In this document: piece by piece, positions 17,599 to 26,039 of the stretch
How the letters are laid out: the number at the start of each line of letters is the position of its first letter
Position numbering within the stretch: position 1 is the first letter of the stretch
Origin: Cystobacterineae bacterium
GTDB lineage: Bacteria > Myxococcota > Myxococcia > Myxococcales > Myxococcaceae
NCBI GenBank assembly: GCA_009781495.1
Contig: WQYA01000001.1
Location: 62,001-126,000, forward strand
DNA length: 64,000 bases
Direction: 5' to 3'
Program-made: the position numbers and the translations under genes
Notes under the pieces: generated by a model
What the model was told of the DNA's origin: nothing
The model's input: the letters and a program-made list of their open reading frames with translations, nothing else
Databases searched by the model: none

Positions 17599-18144
17599 AT
17601 GTCGACAAACCAAAACAAGTCCGGCAAGTTTTCAATTATATTGCGTTTTTTCCATTGGAGCGGTGTTCTCATCATGGTGGGCGTCTATGCGAGTGTTTGG
17701 ATGCGCCACCTTTATGAGAAGGGCACGAGTGAGCGTACGTTGGTCATGAGCCTGCATTTTGCGTTGGGCATTTTGTTGTTGGCCTGGCTGGTTTTTCGCC
17801 TGTTGGCCTATTTCCCGGGCGTCAAGCCGCCCATTGTGCCTGCGCAACCTGAATGGCAAGCGGGCGCATTGAGGCTGATGCATGGGCTTTTATGGGCGAT
17901 CATGTTGGTATTGCCCTTATCGGGATGGGTCATGGTGAATGCGGGGGGGAGGGCCGTTAAAATTTCATTTTTAGCGATGGAGTTACCGGTACTGGTTTCC
18001 AAGAACGACACGCTCGCCAAAATGCTGAAAGAGGGGCACGAGGTAATGGCGGTGGTTTTGCTGATACTGGTTGCTGGGCACACGCTGATAGGCTTGTGGC
18101 ATCATTTTTTCAAAAAAGACAATGCCCTCAAGCGTATGCTCTAA
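17599..18144 (+). CDS. Cytochrome b561 family protein
   Basis: A 181-residue four-helix membrane cytochrome. Hydrophobic segments lie at about residues 14-33, 48-68, 94-115 and 146-166. Histidines are well placed for two haems: 'RFFHWSG' (H19), 'SLHFALG' (H53), 'RLMHGLLW' and 'VAGHTLIGLWHHF'. This is the bacterial CybB-like family, which passes electrons between quinol and partner proteins in the inner membrane. It stands alone between the ndk terminator and the methyltransferase, with a consensus FNR-type box upstream. That suggests expression changes with oxygen or nitric oxide. Confidence 0.9.
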   Translation: MSTNQNKSGKFSIILRFFHWSGVLIMVGVYASVWMRHLYEKGTSERTLVMSLHFALGILLLAWLVFRLLAYFPGVKPPIVPAQPEWQAGALRLMHGLLWAIMLVLPLSGWVMVNAGGRAVKISFLAMELPVLVSKNDTLAKMLKEGHEVMAVVLLILVAGHTLIGLWHHFFKKDNALKRML

Positions 18145-18251
18145 AGGGTTATTTAAGGGAGGGAAGGGGATAGCAGCCTAGGAAAGCAGGTGAAGGGTTA
18201 CCCGTCTATTAGCTCAAGAGGGTTGAGAACGAAGCGCTCGCCTGAGGTTTC

Positions 18252-19142
18252 ATGTTGGAAGACTTCAAACCTTTGCTGTCTGTGGCCGATTGGAACGAAG
18301 AATGGAAACGCTTGCAGGAAGCCCGCCGCCATGCGGACGATTCAAGTTGCTGGGACGAGCGCGCCAAGACTTTCGGAAAGAAGGACTCCCCGGGCGCTTA
18401 TACCAACGTTTTCATCGAGCGTGCGGGCCTCAAGCCTTTTGAAAGTGTGCTTGACATGGGTTGCGGGACAGGCGCTCTGTCCATTCCTCTGGGCCTCAAG
18501 CGCCATCCGGTGATTGCAGCAGACTTCTCGCAGGGAATGCTCCAAGTTTTGCAGAAAAACTTGGATGAGCACGGCATCGACTGCGTCACTCCAAAGCGGA
18601 TGAGTTGGGAGGACGACTGGCAAAAGCATGGGATTGGCGAGGGCTCTGCCGACGTTGCCATCGCTTCCCGTTCCATTGCCACCCATGACTTGAAGAGGGC
18701 GCTTTTGCTTCTCAACGCTGTTGCAAGGCGCCGCGTTTGCATCACCATCAGCGCGGGCTCCTCTTCACGCGTCGACGGGCGTATGCTCCGCGACATCGGC
18801 CTTGAGCATGCATTCGGTTATCACTTCCAATATGCCTTCAATATCCTCGTTAATGAGGGGATAAGGCCCGAAGTCTCCTATATTGAAAGTATCCGAAAAG
18901 ACAGTTTCGACTCAGCTGATGAGGCATTAAGGGAATATGCCCGTATGCTCGACGAGGTTGCAAAAGGCCTCAGCGACACCGAGCAAGCGGCGGCCCATAA
19001 ACGTCTGCAGTCCTGGCTGAAGTCCCACTTGGTTGACAACTCCGAGTTTGGCAAAACCGATGAAGACGGCACTGTCCAAAAGAGGTTTTGTTTTGACATT
19101 CCGCGAACCATCCGCTGGGCGTTCATTGCCTGGAACAAATAG
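18252..19142 (+). CDS. Class I SAM-dependent methyltransferase
   Basis: The 296-residue product has SAM-binding motif I 'VLDMGCGTGALSIPLGL' (about residues 72-88) and the acidic end of strand 2 ('VIAADFSQGML'), then motif 'ADVAIASRSIATHDL' at the post-I/motif II position. The N-terminal 70 residues are Trp- and charge-rich ('DWNEEWKRLQEA', 'DSSCWDERAKTFG'), as in a group of anaerobe methyltransferases of unknown substrate. The start at 18252 has TGAGG upstream. It follows the cytochrome b561 gene by about 107 bp and converges on the metallophosphoesterase gene. Substrate unknown. Confidence 0.85.
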   Translation: MLEDFKPLLSVADWNEEWKRLQEARRHADDSSCWDERAKTFGKKDSPGAYTNVFIERAGLKPFESVLDMGCGTGALSIPLGLKRHPVIAADFSQGMLQVLQKNLDEHGIDCVTPKRMSWEDDWQKHGIGEGSADVAIASRSIATHDLKRALLLLNAVARRRVCITISAGSSSRVDGRMLRDIGLEHAFGYHFQYAFNILVNEGIRPEVSYIESIRKDSFDSADEALREYARMLDEVAKGLSDTEQAAAHKRLQSWLKSHLVDNSEFGKTDEDGTVQKRFCFDIPRTIRWAFIAWNK

Positions 19143-19205
19143 ATGGGCCTTCGCCAAAGGTGGTGTTGTTTGGAAAGGGTGAAGGCTTTGGCGTCCCTGA
19201 CAAAC

Positions 19206-20516
19206 TTATTGTTTAGAAACACGAAAGCTGTCAATGGCAGTGTCGCTGTCGACGTCATAAACCGCTATGTCCATGGTGTTGTCATTCACCTCAAAAAGGG
19301 CATAGCCGGGTTTGAAGTTTTGTGCATAGAAAAGAATTGACGGTGACAACGGTTTAAAAGCTTCATAATATTTGAGCCCACTTCCCGTCGTAAGGGTCAA
19401 ATAAAGAGTGCCCATGCCGCCTGAGAAGCTTTTGTCATCACTGTTATAGGCATCCTCAACTCTGTTGCCGTCTTTCATAACATGGCTTCTGGCATAGACA
19501 TGGTCATGCCCTGCCAGCACCAAGTCCACCCCATGTTTGTCCATGAGTTTTTCAAAGCCCGCTTCCACATAATATGAAATGTCTGTGTCTGAAAGGTGTT
19601 GTGCAACGCTGGCCGTGGATTTGTGGTGTTGAACAATAAGCCAGCGATATTTTCCTTGGTTTGCATGGGTTGCAGCGCGGAGGGTTTTATCAAACCGCTC
19701 CACATAGGGCATGGCATCAGCGGTATTGTTTGGATAGGCAGAGGTATTCAACACCACAAAGAGGGTATTGTTATAGAGATACCAATAATTGCCCATGACG
19801 TCGAGGGGGTTGTTGGCGTCAAACCTCTGCTCATTGGGAAGGTTATAGTGGTATATAAAAGGAAGGTGGCGGTCATGGTTGCCGACAGCGGGGGCATAGG
19901 GGATGTTCCGCAAGGGAGGTGGGGCGAAGAAATTCGCATATTCTGCTTCATCGCCACCAAAACTTCTGTTCACCTGATCGCCGACACCTGCAATAAAGTC
20001 CACGTGTTTGCTGGAAATTTTTGAGACAGTTTCTTTCCACCCTGCGAGGGTTGTTTGATCTGCCGAGAAATAAGCACTTGCCATGTCTTGTTTCCCCGCA
20101 GTCAATTGCGGATCTCCCACGCTTGCAAACCTGAAGGCATTGGTTTTGGGAGTTTTATAATTGTATTTATAACTCCAAGTAACGCCATCACTCGACACGG
20201 AATATTTATATTGGGTGTCTGCTTGCAATTCTTTTGCAGTCACTTTGTGCCAATGTTTTTTTTCAGAGGATTCGCCCGAGTTTCCCTGCCATGTTTTGAG
20301 AAGTTTGTCGTTTTCGTCGAAAATGCGGACGCTCGGTTTGGCATTTGTGTCTGAATACCAGGTGAGGTTCAGTTCGGCAGTGGTTGGACCTGGCACAAGT
20401 CCAAGCATTTCTGCTTCAAACGGGTTTTTCTCTGCAATGTTGTTGTCGTTTCTGCAACCTGCATTCAGGAACAACATGGCCACAAGGCAAAGCGACAGCG
20501 GCATTTGTCTGGACAT
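19206..20516 (-). CDS. Purple-acid-phosphatase-like metallophosphoesterase lipoprotein
   Basis: A 436-residue lipoprotein with signal ending LNAGC (Cys21). Residues about 35-135 look like the fibronectin-III-like N-terminal domain of purple acid phosphatases ('TTAELNLTWYSDTNAKPSVR'). The catalytic metallophosphoesterase domain follows, with all metal-binding blocks: 'ASVGDPQL', 'GVGDQVN', 'VGNHDRH', 'LIVQHHKS' and 'LAGHDHVYARSH'. It probably hydrolyses phosphate esters at the cell surface or in the periplasm. It lies downstream of and in the same direction as the transport-like operon, with a gap of about 107 bp, so it may be independent. I see no Pho-box-like repeat in front of it. Confidence 0.88.
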   Translation of the reverse strand: MSRQMPLSLCLVAMLFLNAGCRNDNNIAEKNPFEAEMLGLVPGPTTAELNLTWYSDTNAKPSVRIFDENDKLLKTWQGNSGESSEKKHWHKVTAKELQADTQYKYSVSSDGVTWSYKYNYKTPKTNAFRFASVGDPQLTAGKQDMASAYFSADQTTLAGWKETVSKISSKHVDFIAGVGDQVNRSFGGDEAEYANFFAPPPLRNIPYAPAVGNHDRHLPFIYHYNLPNEQRFDANNPLDVMGNYWYLYNNTLFVVLNTSAYPNNTADAMPYVERFDKTLRAATHANQGKYRWLIVQHHKSTASVAQHLSDTDISYYVEAGFEKLMDKHGVDLVLAGHDHVYARSHVMKDGNRVEDAYNSDDKSFSGGMGTLYLTLTTGSGLKYYEAFKPLSPSILFYAQNFKPGYALFEVNDNTMDIAVYDVDSDTAIDSFRVSKQ

Positions 20517-20623
20517 AACCCCTCTTCAAGTTTGTTGTTTGGAAAATGCTTCGGCAAAATGTTGCAGTATGGAGAAGAAATACGAAAAAGGGGCCGGCCT
20601 TGGGAGCCTTCAAGACAGGCCAA

Positions 20624-21205
20624 TTATATGCGGCAAGAATGGGTGCAGCAGCTTGCTTTCAGCTTTTCGACAAATGCCTCCACGGCCTCTGAGGACACCG
20701 GCAACTCCAATGCATCCACCATCCTGTCTTCTGGGAGGGCGAAGCGTTCCATGAAGTCGCCCAGTTGACTTGCTCGGACACAGAGGAGGACGAGCGCGCC
20801 GTCGTTTCCAAGCACTTGCTCCAAAAGTTTGCTGTGGCCTTTGCCGAAGGCTTCGAGTTTGCCGAGTTTGTCGAGCAGCAACAGTTGTGCTTTGTGCGCG
20901 TCTTCTTCAACCCAGCGCTGGGCTGTTGCAAAACTGTCGTTGTGAAACACCAGGGAGCAAAAAAGTTCCTCGTTGACTCCCTTGGCTGCAACGCTGTCGA
21001 CAGCAAGGAGGCTGCGCTCATCGCTGTGGAGTCGCACCATCTCATAATATTTTTTTTCGTCCTCGCCCATGCCCTTGTGTTGCGTGAAACCGGCGGTGCG
21101 AATTCCAGCGGCCTCCAGACGCTCAACGACCGACAAGGCCAAAGCCGTACTTTCTTCACCACGCTCTGCCGAAATCAGTGCCCAACGTGCTGTTGTCATT
21201 TTCAT
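20624..21205 (-). CDS. THEP1-like protein with a degenerate P-loop
   Basis: A 193-residue protein starting at ATG 21205 behind AGGAGA. Its middle, 'LLLLDKLGKLEAFGKGHSKL' (about residues 108-127), closely mirrors the Walker B block 'VVLDELGRLEAKGEGH' of the NTPase encoded three genes upstream. The N-terminal segment 'ALISAERGEESTALALSVVE' sits where the P-loop should be but has lost the GxxGxGKT signature. It is therefore probably a non-hydrolysing paralogue of THEP1-type NTPases, perhaps a partner or regulator of the intact one. The C-terminus has three cysteines (ASCCTHSC). It is last in the operon, 38 bp after the TonB receptor gene. Function unknown; the paralogy is inferred by eye. Confidence 0.65.
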   Translation of the reverse strand: MKMTTARWALISAERGEESTALALSVVERLEAAGIRTAGFTQHKGMGEDEKKYYEMVRLHSDERSLLAVDSVAAKGVNEELFCSLVFHNDSFATAQRWVEEDAHKAQLLLLDKLGKLEAFGKGHSKLLEQVLGNDGALVLLCVRASQLGDFMERFALPEDRMVDALELPVSSEAVEAFVEKLKASCCTHSCRI

Positions 21206-21243
21206 GTCTCCTTTGGGGTGAAAGCCAAGGCCATTTTTGAAAC

Positions 21244-23334
21244 TCACAAAGCAAATTTCATTCCAACCCAAACTTGTCGTCCGGCATTGGGAAATCCATA
21301 TTCCGTTTGATAGAAGGTGTCGAGAATGTTGCTGACGCGTGCATACAAAGCAAACCCCTGCCACCGGCCTTCCACTCTCCCATCCCAAACCATATAGCCT
21401 GTGAGTGTGCCCCACCGGAGGGTGGAGGGGTGTTGAAAAGCCTGGCCTCCGACATAACGAAGGGATGTGGAACATTCGAGCCAATTCCAGGGAGTCGCAA
21501 TGAATTCTGCCACTGCCTTGTGCATGGGCCTATAGGGGAGGTGTTGGTTTTGCCCTCCAAACTGGCGGGCAAACTGATAAGCATAACCGAATTCTGCACG
21601 AAACCACGGCGGGAATTTTGCTCGTGCAGACACCTCTGCCCCTGCCAAGCGAGCGCGATGAATGTTTTGACGCTGGCTTAAGCCGGAACCCAAATAAACC
21701 GCTTCAATGAGCTCCGACACTTCGGCATCAAATCCGCTGAGCTCCAAAGAGAGCCAGCGACTGAGGCGCCAGGAAGTTTCGAGGTTGAAATGCCAAGCGC
21801 TTTCAGGTTGCAAATTGGGATTGGGCTCAAATGTGCCGAATCCCCGGGAGAAGCGCTCCCGAAGGCTGGGAAAACGGTGGCGACGCGCCACGGTTGCTCC
21901 AAAACTGACAGCGGAGAAGGGCTTATATTGCAAAAAGAGAAGTGGCCCAGCAGCCACCGGTATTTTTGACTTTTCACCGCGCAAGTCTATGGGGAATTCT
22001 GCATCCATTTGACACCCGAGCGTTGCAGAGAATTGTTCGACGAAGCGAAGACTCAACTCAGGAGCCGCAGTGAGCAAGACATGTTGAAAGGGCTCAGGCT
22101 CTGAAGCATCGCTGTGCCGCTCATAGGCGACGTTGACAAAGGCGCGTGCTTCACTTGAAAGGCCAAAAAATTCCGGCAACGGAGCGCGCAGTTTCGAAAT
22201 CCATCCGAACGAGCTGTCATGAAACCAACTGTGAAATGCGCTCAGCGAATTTTGTGTGCGAAAAGTGTTGTCGTCATAGCCGTCAAGGAGATTGTCATAG
22301 AGTCTGGCATAAACAAGCCCCTCCACTTCTATCCTCCCTCGGTAAACATGTCTCAGCGAGGCTGTCAGGCTTCGCCAGACGTTGAAACGCCAATAGCGCA
22401 CGGTGTCGTCAAGCGTGCTCGGAGGAACACCTCTTTCTCCATCGACGAAATTCGCCGACAAAAAAAGCTTCTGTTTCTCTGTGAGCTCGATGACAGCGGA
22501 GCCGCCCAAAAACCAAGCCGCTCTGTCGCTGTTGATTCGCTTGCCTTTGGGTTGAAGAGGCGTTTCCTCAAAGCTGCGGGAAAGAGAAAACCCCTGGCTC
22601 TGCTCGCCGCCGCCATAAAGTGTATAGCCTCCAGAGTTGAAGCTTTTCGAATGCATGGCAAAGCCGCGCCATGTTCCCGGCCAGCCGCTTTCCATCTGTC
22701 CTTGAATGGCAGGTCCACTGCCGGGCCGCCGCGTTATAATATTGACTGTGGGGCCAAGGCTTGTTGGGCCGATGGCCAGTGTTCCCGGGCCACGGCTGAT
22801 GATGATGGCGTCCACAAGCTCCTGCGGCATCATCCCAAGGTCGACTTGCCCGTCATAGGCGATGGATGCAGGCGCGCCGTCAATGAGCACAGCCGTTTGT
22901 CTCTGCTCAAACCCACGAATGCTGAAAATGCGCTCATTGCGTCTTCCGCTCGTCGCATGGACAGCAGGACTTTGTTCCAAAACATCGGCGACGGAGTGTG
23001 CCCCTTGGCGCTCAATGTCGCTGCGACGAAACAGACGCTCGCTTGTCCCATCCGAGTCATAGGGGTCTGCAACAACGACAGTCTCATATTTTGGAATGCC
23101 GGAAACATCCACATGTTCATCCTCTTCTTCAGAAGACGAAGCTTGCGCTTCTTCGGGTTGAGCTTGTGTTTCCTCAAGAGGTGTTTCCAAGCCGTCGGGA
23201 GCGCTTGGAATGGTGTCGGAGGCTTGTGTGTTGACGTCTGGCGAGTCAAAGGATTGAGCTTGTGTTTTTGTTGGCGCTGTCCACAGAAGCAGCGCCCCAA
23301 AAGCCCAAAACATGGCTTGTGGACGTCGTTCCAT
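21244..23334 (-). CDS. TonB-dependent outer-membrane receptor
   Basis: The 696-residue protein has a cleavable signal ('FGALLLWTAPTKTQAQ'), an acidic N-terminal spacer with many Glu/Ser and a TonB-box-like 'KYETVVVAD'. The plug domain (about residues 85-205) has 'VADVLEQSPAVHA', 'IFSIRGFEQRQTAVLIDGAP' and 'DAIIISRGPGTLAIGPTSLG'. A 22-stranded-barrel-type remainder ends in 'QVWVGMKFAL'. Such receptors import scarce ligands (metal chelates, cobalamin, oligosaccharides) with TonB-ExbB-ExbD, none of which is in this window. The neighbours (EcfT/THEP1 fusion, S-like membrane protein, PBP-like regulator) suggest that the same ligand is carried over the inner membrane. Ligand unknown. Confidence 0.93.
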   Translation of the reverse strand: MERRPQAMFWAFGALLLWTAPTKTQAQSFDSPDVNTQASDTIPSAPDGLETPLEETQAQPEEAQASSSEEEDEHVDVSGIPKYETVVVADPYDSDGTSERLFRRSDIERQGAHSVADVLEQSPAVHATSGRRNERIFSIRGFEQRQTAVLIDGAPASIAYDGQVDLGMMPQELVDAIIISRGPGTLAIGPTSLGPTVNIITRRPGSGPAIQGQMESGWPGTWRGFAMHSKSFNSGGYTLYGGGEQSQGFSLSRSFEETPLQPKGKRINSDRAAWFLGGSAVIELTEKQKLFLSANFVDGERGVPPSTLDDTVRYWRFNVWRSLTASLRHVYRGRIEVEGLVYARLYDNLLDGYDDNTFRTQNSLSAFHSWFHDSSFGWISKLRAPLPEFFGLSSEARAFVNVAYERHSDASEPEPFQHVLLTAAPELSLRFVEQFSATLGCQMDAEFPIDLRGEKSKIPVAAGPLLFLQYKPFSAVSFGATVARRHRFPSLRERFSRGFGTFEPNPNLQPESAWHFNLETSWRLSRWLSLELSGFDAEVSELIEAVYLGSGLSQRQNIHRARLAGAEVSARAKFPPWFRAEFGYAYQFARQFGGQNQHLPYRPMHKAVAEFIATPWNWLECSTSLRYVGGQAFQHPSTLRWGTLTGYMVWDGRVEGRWQGFALYARVSNILDTFYQTEYGFPNAGRQVWVGMKFAL

Positions 23335-23337
23335 AGG

Positions 23338-24147
23338 TCAGTTTTCAACCTCAACCCAAATTTCCGCGACACCGTTGACACGCATGCAGCCTGGATATGC
23401 TAACGAAGCATCCCAACGGAGGTTTCCATTCAAAGGGTTGATATAGCCCTGTTCAATGGTGGCTCCGACTACAGGCAAAAGGCCGTTACAGTTCTCACTG
23501 GAGTTGGGAGAAAAGCCGTCGGGTCCGATAAAATCAACCACCTGAAGTTGCTTGCCGGGGAATGCCGCCTCCAAAACATCCGAAAGTTTTACATATGCCA
23601 CGCTGTCAATGAGCTCCGTGTCAAACTGCTCCCACGAGATGGTGTTGGTGTAGATGGTTTCTATGGACTTGCTGGGTGTGTTGCCACCCGTTTCTTGGAC
23701 ATAAATTTCAATGATGTCTCTGCCACTCATGCAGCCGGGATAGTCCGTGTTGTCCCATTTGAGATTCCTCGTCACAGGCTCGATATAGCCCTGCTCAATG
23801 GTGGCGCCGACTACAGGCAGCAAGTCGTCACAGTTTGATTTCTGGCGTGGAGAAAAGCCGTCGGACGCGACAAAGTCACTGATTTGAAGTTGTGCAATGG
23901 GTTTTTTTGGAATGGCCGCCGCGAGCACGTCTGAAAGTTTCACATGGGGTGCACCGTTGAAAGACACCGTGGGAAGCTTGTCCAAAGAGACGGTGCTGGA
24001 GTTTCCGTCATAAAAAACTTCTATAGACTTTCCCGAAGAATCCAATGGGTTGTCATCTTCCGGAAAATTAATTTCCTGGTCTTTGCCGCACGCGCTGATG
24101 TAAATGGATACGCCCAAAAGGGCAACAAAGAATGCTTGTCGTTTCAT
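23338..24147 (-). CDS. Lipoprotein with a duplicated Cys-pair domain
   Basis: A 269-residue lipoprotein (lipobox ISAC, Cys20) made of two similar halves, residues 41-151 and 161-266. Both halves carry 'VKLSDVL', a 'DGFSP' turn, a Cys, then 'LLPVVGATIEQGYI', 'NL+W' and 'YPGC'. Each half thus has two cysteines (106/139 and 220/254). The 'strand-KLSDVL...DF..-DG' layout loosely recalls the molybdopterin-oxidoreductase-like beta domain, but catalytic residues of that family are not evident. It lies between the EcfT/THEP1 gene (4-nt overlap) and the TonB receptor gene (3-nt gap), so it is probably a surface or periplasmic ligand-binding partner. Function not established. Confidence 0.7.
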   Translation of the reverse strand: MKRQAFFVALLGVSIYISACGKDQEINFPEDDNPLDSSGKSIEVFYDGNSSTVSLDKLPTVSFNGAPHVKLSDVLAAAIPKKPIAQLQISDFVASDGFSPRQKSNCDDLLPVVGATIEQGYIEPVTRNLKWDNTDYPGCMSGRDIIEIYVQETGGNTPSKSIETIYTNTISWEQFDTELIDSVAYVKLSDVLEAAFPGKQLQVVDFIGPDGFSPNSSENCNGLLPVVGATIEQGYINPLNGNLRWDASLAYPGCMRVNGVAEIWVEVEN

Positions 24148-25256
24148 TGTTCAGTCTCCTTCGGTGGGGGTGGTGCAAAGTTTGAGCGCACGGAATGCAG
24201 ATGTTTGCGAAGCGCTTCAATGAATGGGTTGATTTCGTCGGGCGGCGCCCCAGCAGCCACCTTCACTGCGAACGGGCCTATTCGTTTTGAAATTTCATTC
24301 TCGCAGTCTTCGCGGACTGAAACGAGCAGAGGGGGCGAAGGCTGCGGAAGCGTCAACGCATGAAGGTGTCCTTCTCCTTTGGCTTCCAGGCGCCCAAGCT
24401 CGTCAAGCACCACACAGTCAACAGAGCCAACAGCAGCGAATGAAGTGTTGATGCGCAAACGCGCCCAACGCCATCCCTCTTCCGAGAAGACAATGCCGTT
24501 TTCTTCTCTGTGCGCAAAGTCGACACCCTCGCCGTTCGCGACATGAGAGAGTTGATATCCAATCCTCGCGCCGCCCTTGTGGATTGCGGGCTGGGTGATT
24601 CCGCCCATGCGAAAACCATCTGCACTCAGTTGTTTGGCGATATTCTGAACCAGGGTTGTTTTTCCACTGCCGGGAGGACCAACAACCGCAGCAACAAAAG
24701 GAGGGATTTCCAACGAGCGCGCAAGGAGCACGGCATACCGGACCAAGTCAACCGCAGCCGGGTATAACAGCCGAAGCCGGGCGCCCATACGTTTGTTTCG
24801 GCCGGCTAAAGGAGCGACACGGACGCGCTCCAAGAGCAATGGAACAAACCCAAACGCAGCACTCAGTGCGTTGCCAAACTTAGACAGGCCGATTTTGTGG
24901 ATGGCCCTCTGTACATCCTTATCCACAATGAGTTTGCTTGCCCACCCCATCAAGGCGAATAAAAACAGGCCGCGAAAAACCATCAGCAACCCTGCTTCAA
25001 GTCCGAATTTTGAAAGTTTGAAAGGGCCGAGCACCCAATCTGCTTTGCCGAGCAAAAGTCCACTTCCAAGCGCCATGAGGAGGGTTAGCAGCCAGAAACG
25101 AGGCATCCATAGCCTGCGCAACGGTTGCCTGTCTGCACATGCCAATGCCAAAAGCCAGAGTCCTGCCGAGAGGGCAGAAAGCCTCAAGTCACCCTTCAAT
25201 TGCAAAACAATGCAGACAGTCGCGGCCACGCCAAGAAATGCGCGGCGATGCTTCAT
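24144..25256 (-). CDS. Fusion of EcfT-like membrane domain and THEP1-type NTPase
   Basis: The 370-residue product has hydrophobic segments across about residues 5-145. These are followed by a coupling region 'LVRYAVLLARSLEIPPF' (168-184) resembling the ARG-motif helices of EcfT/CbiQ, the transmembrane subunit of energy-coupling-factor transporters. A THEP1-like P-loop NTPase domain follows directly, with Walker A GPPGSGKT (193-200) and Walker B 'CVVLDELGRLEAKGEGH' (from 281). In normal ECF transporters two ABC ATPases energise EcfT; here the NTPase is fused and of a different family. Its ATG overlaps the stop of the upstream S-like gene (ATGA), and its own stop overlaps the lipoprotein gene. 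Domain assignment to THEP1 is fairly sure, EcfT less so. Confidence 0.7.
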   Translation of the reverse strand: MKHRRAFLGVAATVCIVLQLKGDLRLSALSAGLWLLALACADRQPLRRLWMPRFWLLTLLMALGSGLLLGKADWVLGPFKLSKFGLEAGLLMVFRGLFLFALMGWASKLIVDKDVQRAIHKIGLSKFGNALSAAFGFVPLLLERVRVAPLAGRNKRMGARLRLLYPAAVDLVRYAVLLARSLEIPPFVAAVVGPPGSGKTTLVQNIAKQLSADGFRMGGITQPAIHKGGARIGYQLSHVANGEGVDFAHREENGIVFSEEGWRWARLRINTSFAAVGSVDCVVLDELGRLEAKGEGHLHALTLPQPSPPLLVSVREDCENEISKRIGPFAVKVAAGAPPDEINPFIEALRKHLHSVRSNFAPPPPKETEQ

Positions 25257-25861
25257 GACGCTGCCTCAAGAGAACGTGCGGCGTCTTGGCCCACATGCCA
25301 GCCGAATATGCCGCCGATGGCGCCTATGCTTGCGATGATGCCAACGAATGCTGCGGCAGCCCACCACCCGGCATCCGCATGCCCCAACCACTCGCCTGAC
25401 TTTTGGAGAACAGCCATATAAAGCTCAATGGCGGTTGTCCCATAGAAAACAAAACCAGAAAGGAGCTTGTGGAAGACGGTCCAAATTGCCGCAAGCATCC
25501 CCGCCAGAATGGCGCAACCTATCCACCGCGAAGAAACCAAAAGCACCAACTCCACAAGCAGCCCTTCAGCGGTGATGCCAATCATCGGACCGAGGATGAT
25601 GCCGCCGGGTGAGAGCGACTTGCACAGCGCTGCAACGAAGGCTGTTGCAATGCTTAAGCCTCTTTTGGGCACGACTTGCCTTTGGGCAATGAGAAGGGCG
25701 GCGCCCATTGAAGCCAGAAGGGCACTTGCAAACGGAATTCTCAGTGTGTGTATAAATGAACCCAGCGTTATTTCCACAGTTCCCCAGAGAGCTCCAAAGG
25801 CAGCAGCTGTGGACCAGAACAAACTCACTTGTCCGTTGTTTGAATTGTTTTGAGTACGCAC
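25253..25861 (-). CDS. Polytopic membrane protein, S-component-like
   Basis: A 202-residue protein with five or six hydrophobic helices (around residues 14-36, 42-60, 68-85, 90-108, 113-135 and 165-190) and few charged residues between them. The opening 'AAFGALWGTVEITLGSFIHT' and 'KSLSPGGIILGPMIGITAEG' give it the look of substrate-specific S components of ECF transporters. It is the first gene of the operon, overlaps the EcfT/THEP1 gene by 4 nt and starts 45 bp from the operator array. The start is GTG 25861 by frame; the ribosome site is poor and a GTG 11 codons later is possible. The substrate cannot be read from the sequence. Confidence 0.65.
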   Translation of the reverse strand: MRTQNNSNNGQVSLFWSTAAAFGALWGTVEITLGSFIHTLRIPFASALLASMGAALLIAQRQVVPKRGLSIATAFVAALCKSLSPGGIILGPMIGITAEGLLVELVLLVSSRWIGCAILAGMLAAIWTVFHKLLSGFVFYGTTAIELYMAVLQKSGEWLGHADAGWWAAAAFVGIIASIGAIGGIFGWHVGQDAARSLEAAS

Positions 25862-25905
25862 AGGTACGTTCTATAGGTGTGTGGATTTTGGGGAGTCAAC
25901 GTTTA

Positions 25906-26033
25906 TTGTCATAATGTCAAGTAAACTTGACTGTTTAGGACAAGAAAGCTTGACACAGTGTCAAGTTGCACCTTGACATGATGTCAAGCCGGCCATTAAC
26001 ATGATGTAAAGTTAACCCTTAACATAATGTCAG
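25906..26033. promoter_or_regulatory. Phased operator array, five copies of TTGACA-N3-TGTCAA
   Basis: Fifteen-base palindromes lie at 25906-25920 (TTGTCA-taa-TGTCAA), 25950-25964 (perfect), 25973-25987 (perfect), 25996-26010 (TTAACA-tga-TGTAAA) and 26019-26033 (TTAACA-taa-TGTCAG). The last four start exactly 23 bp apart; the first is 44 bp from the second. They fill the space between the divergent operon and its regulator gene, the last copy ending 6 bp before the regulator's ATG. Each half-site is itself a -35 consensus, so binding should compete with RNA polymerase in both directions. Confidence 0.85.
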
Positions 26034-26039
26034 GTAAAC

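Noticed and set aside
22219..23403. A 394-codon plus-strand frame opposite the TonB receptor gene
   Set aside because: The minus-strand receptor has signal peptide, plug and barrel end; the antisense frame has random composition.
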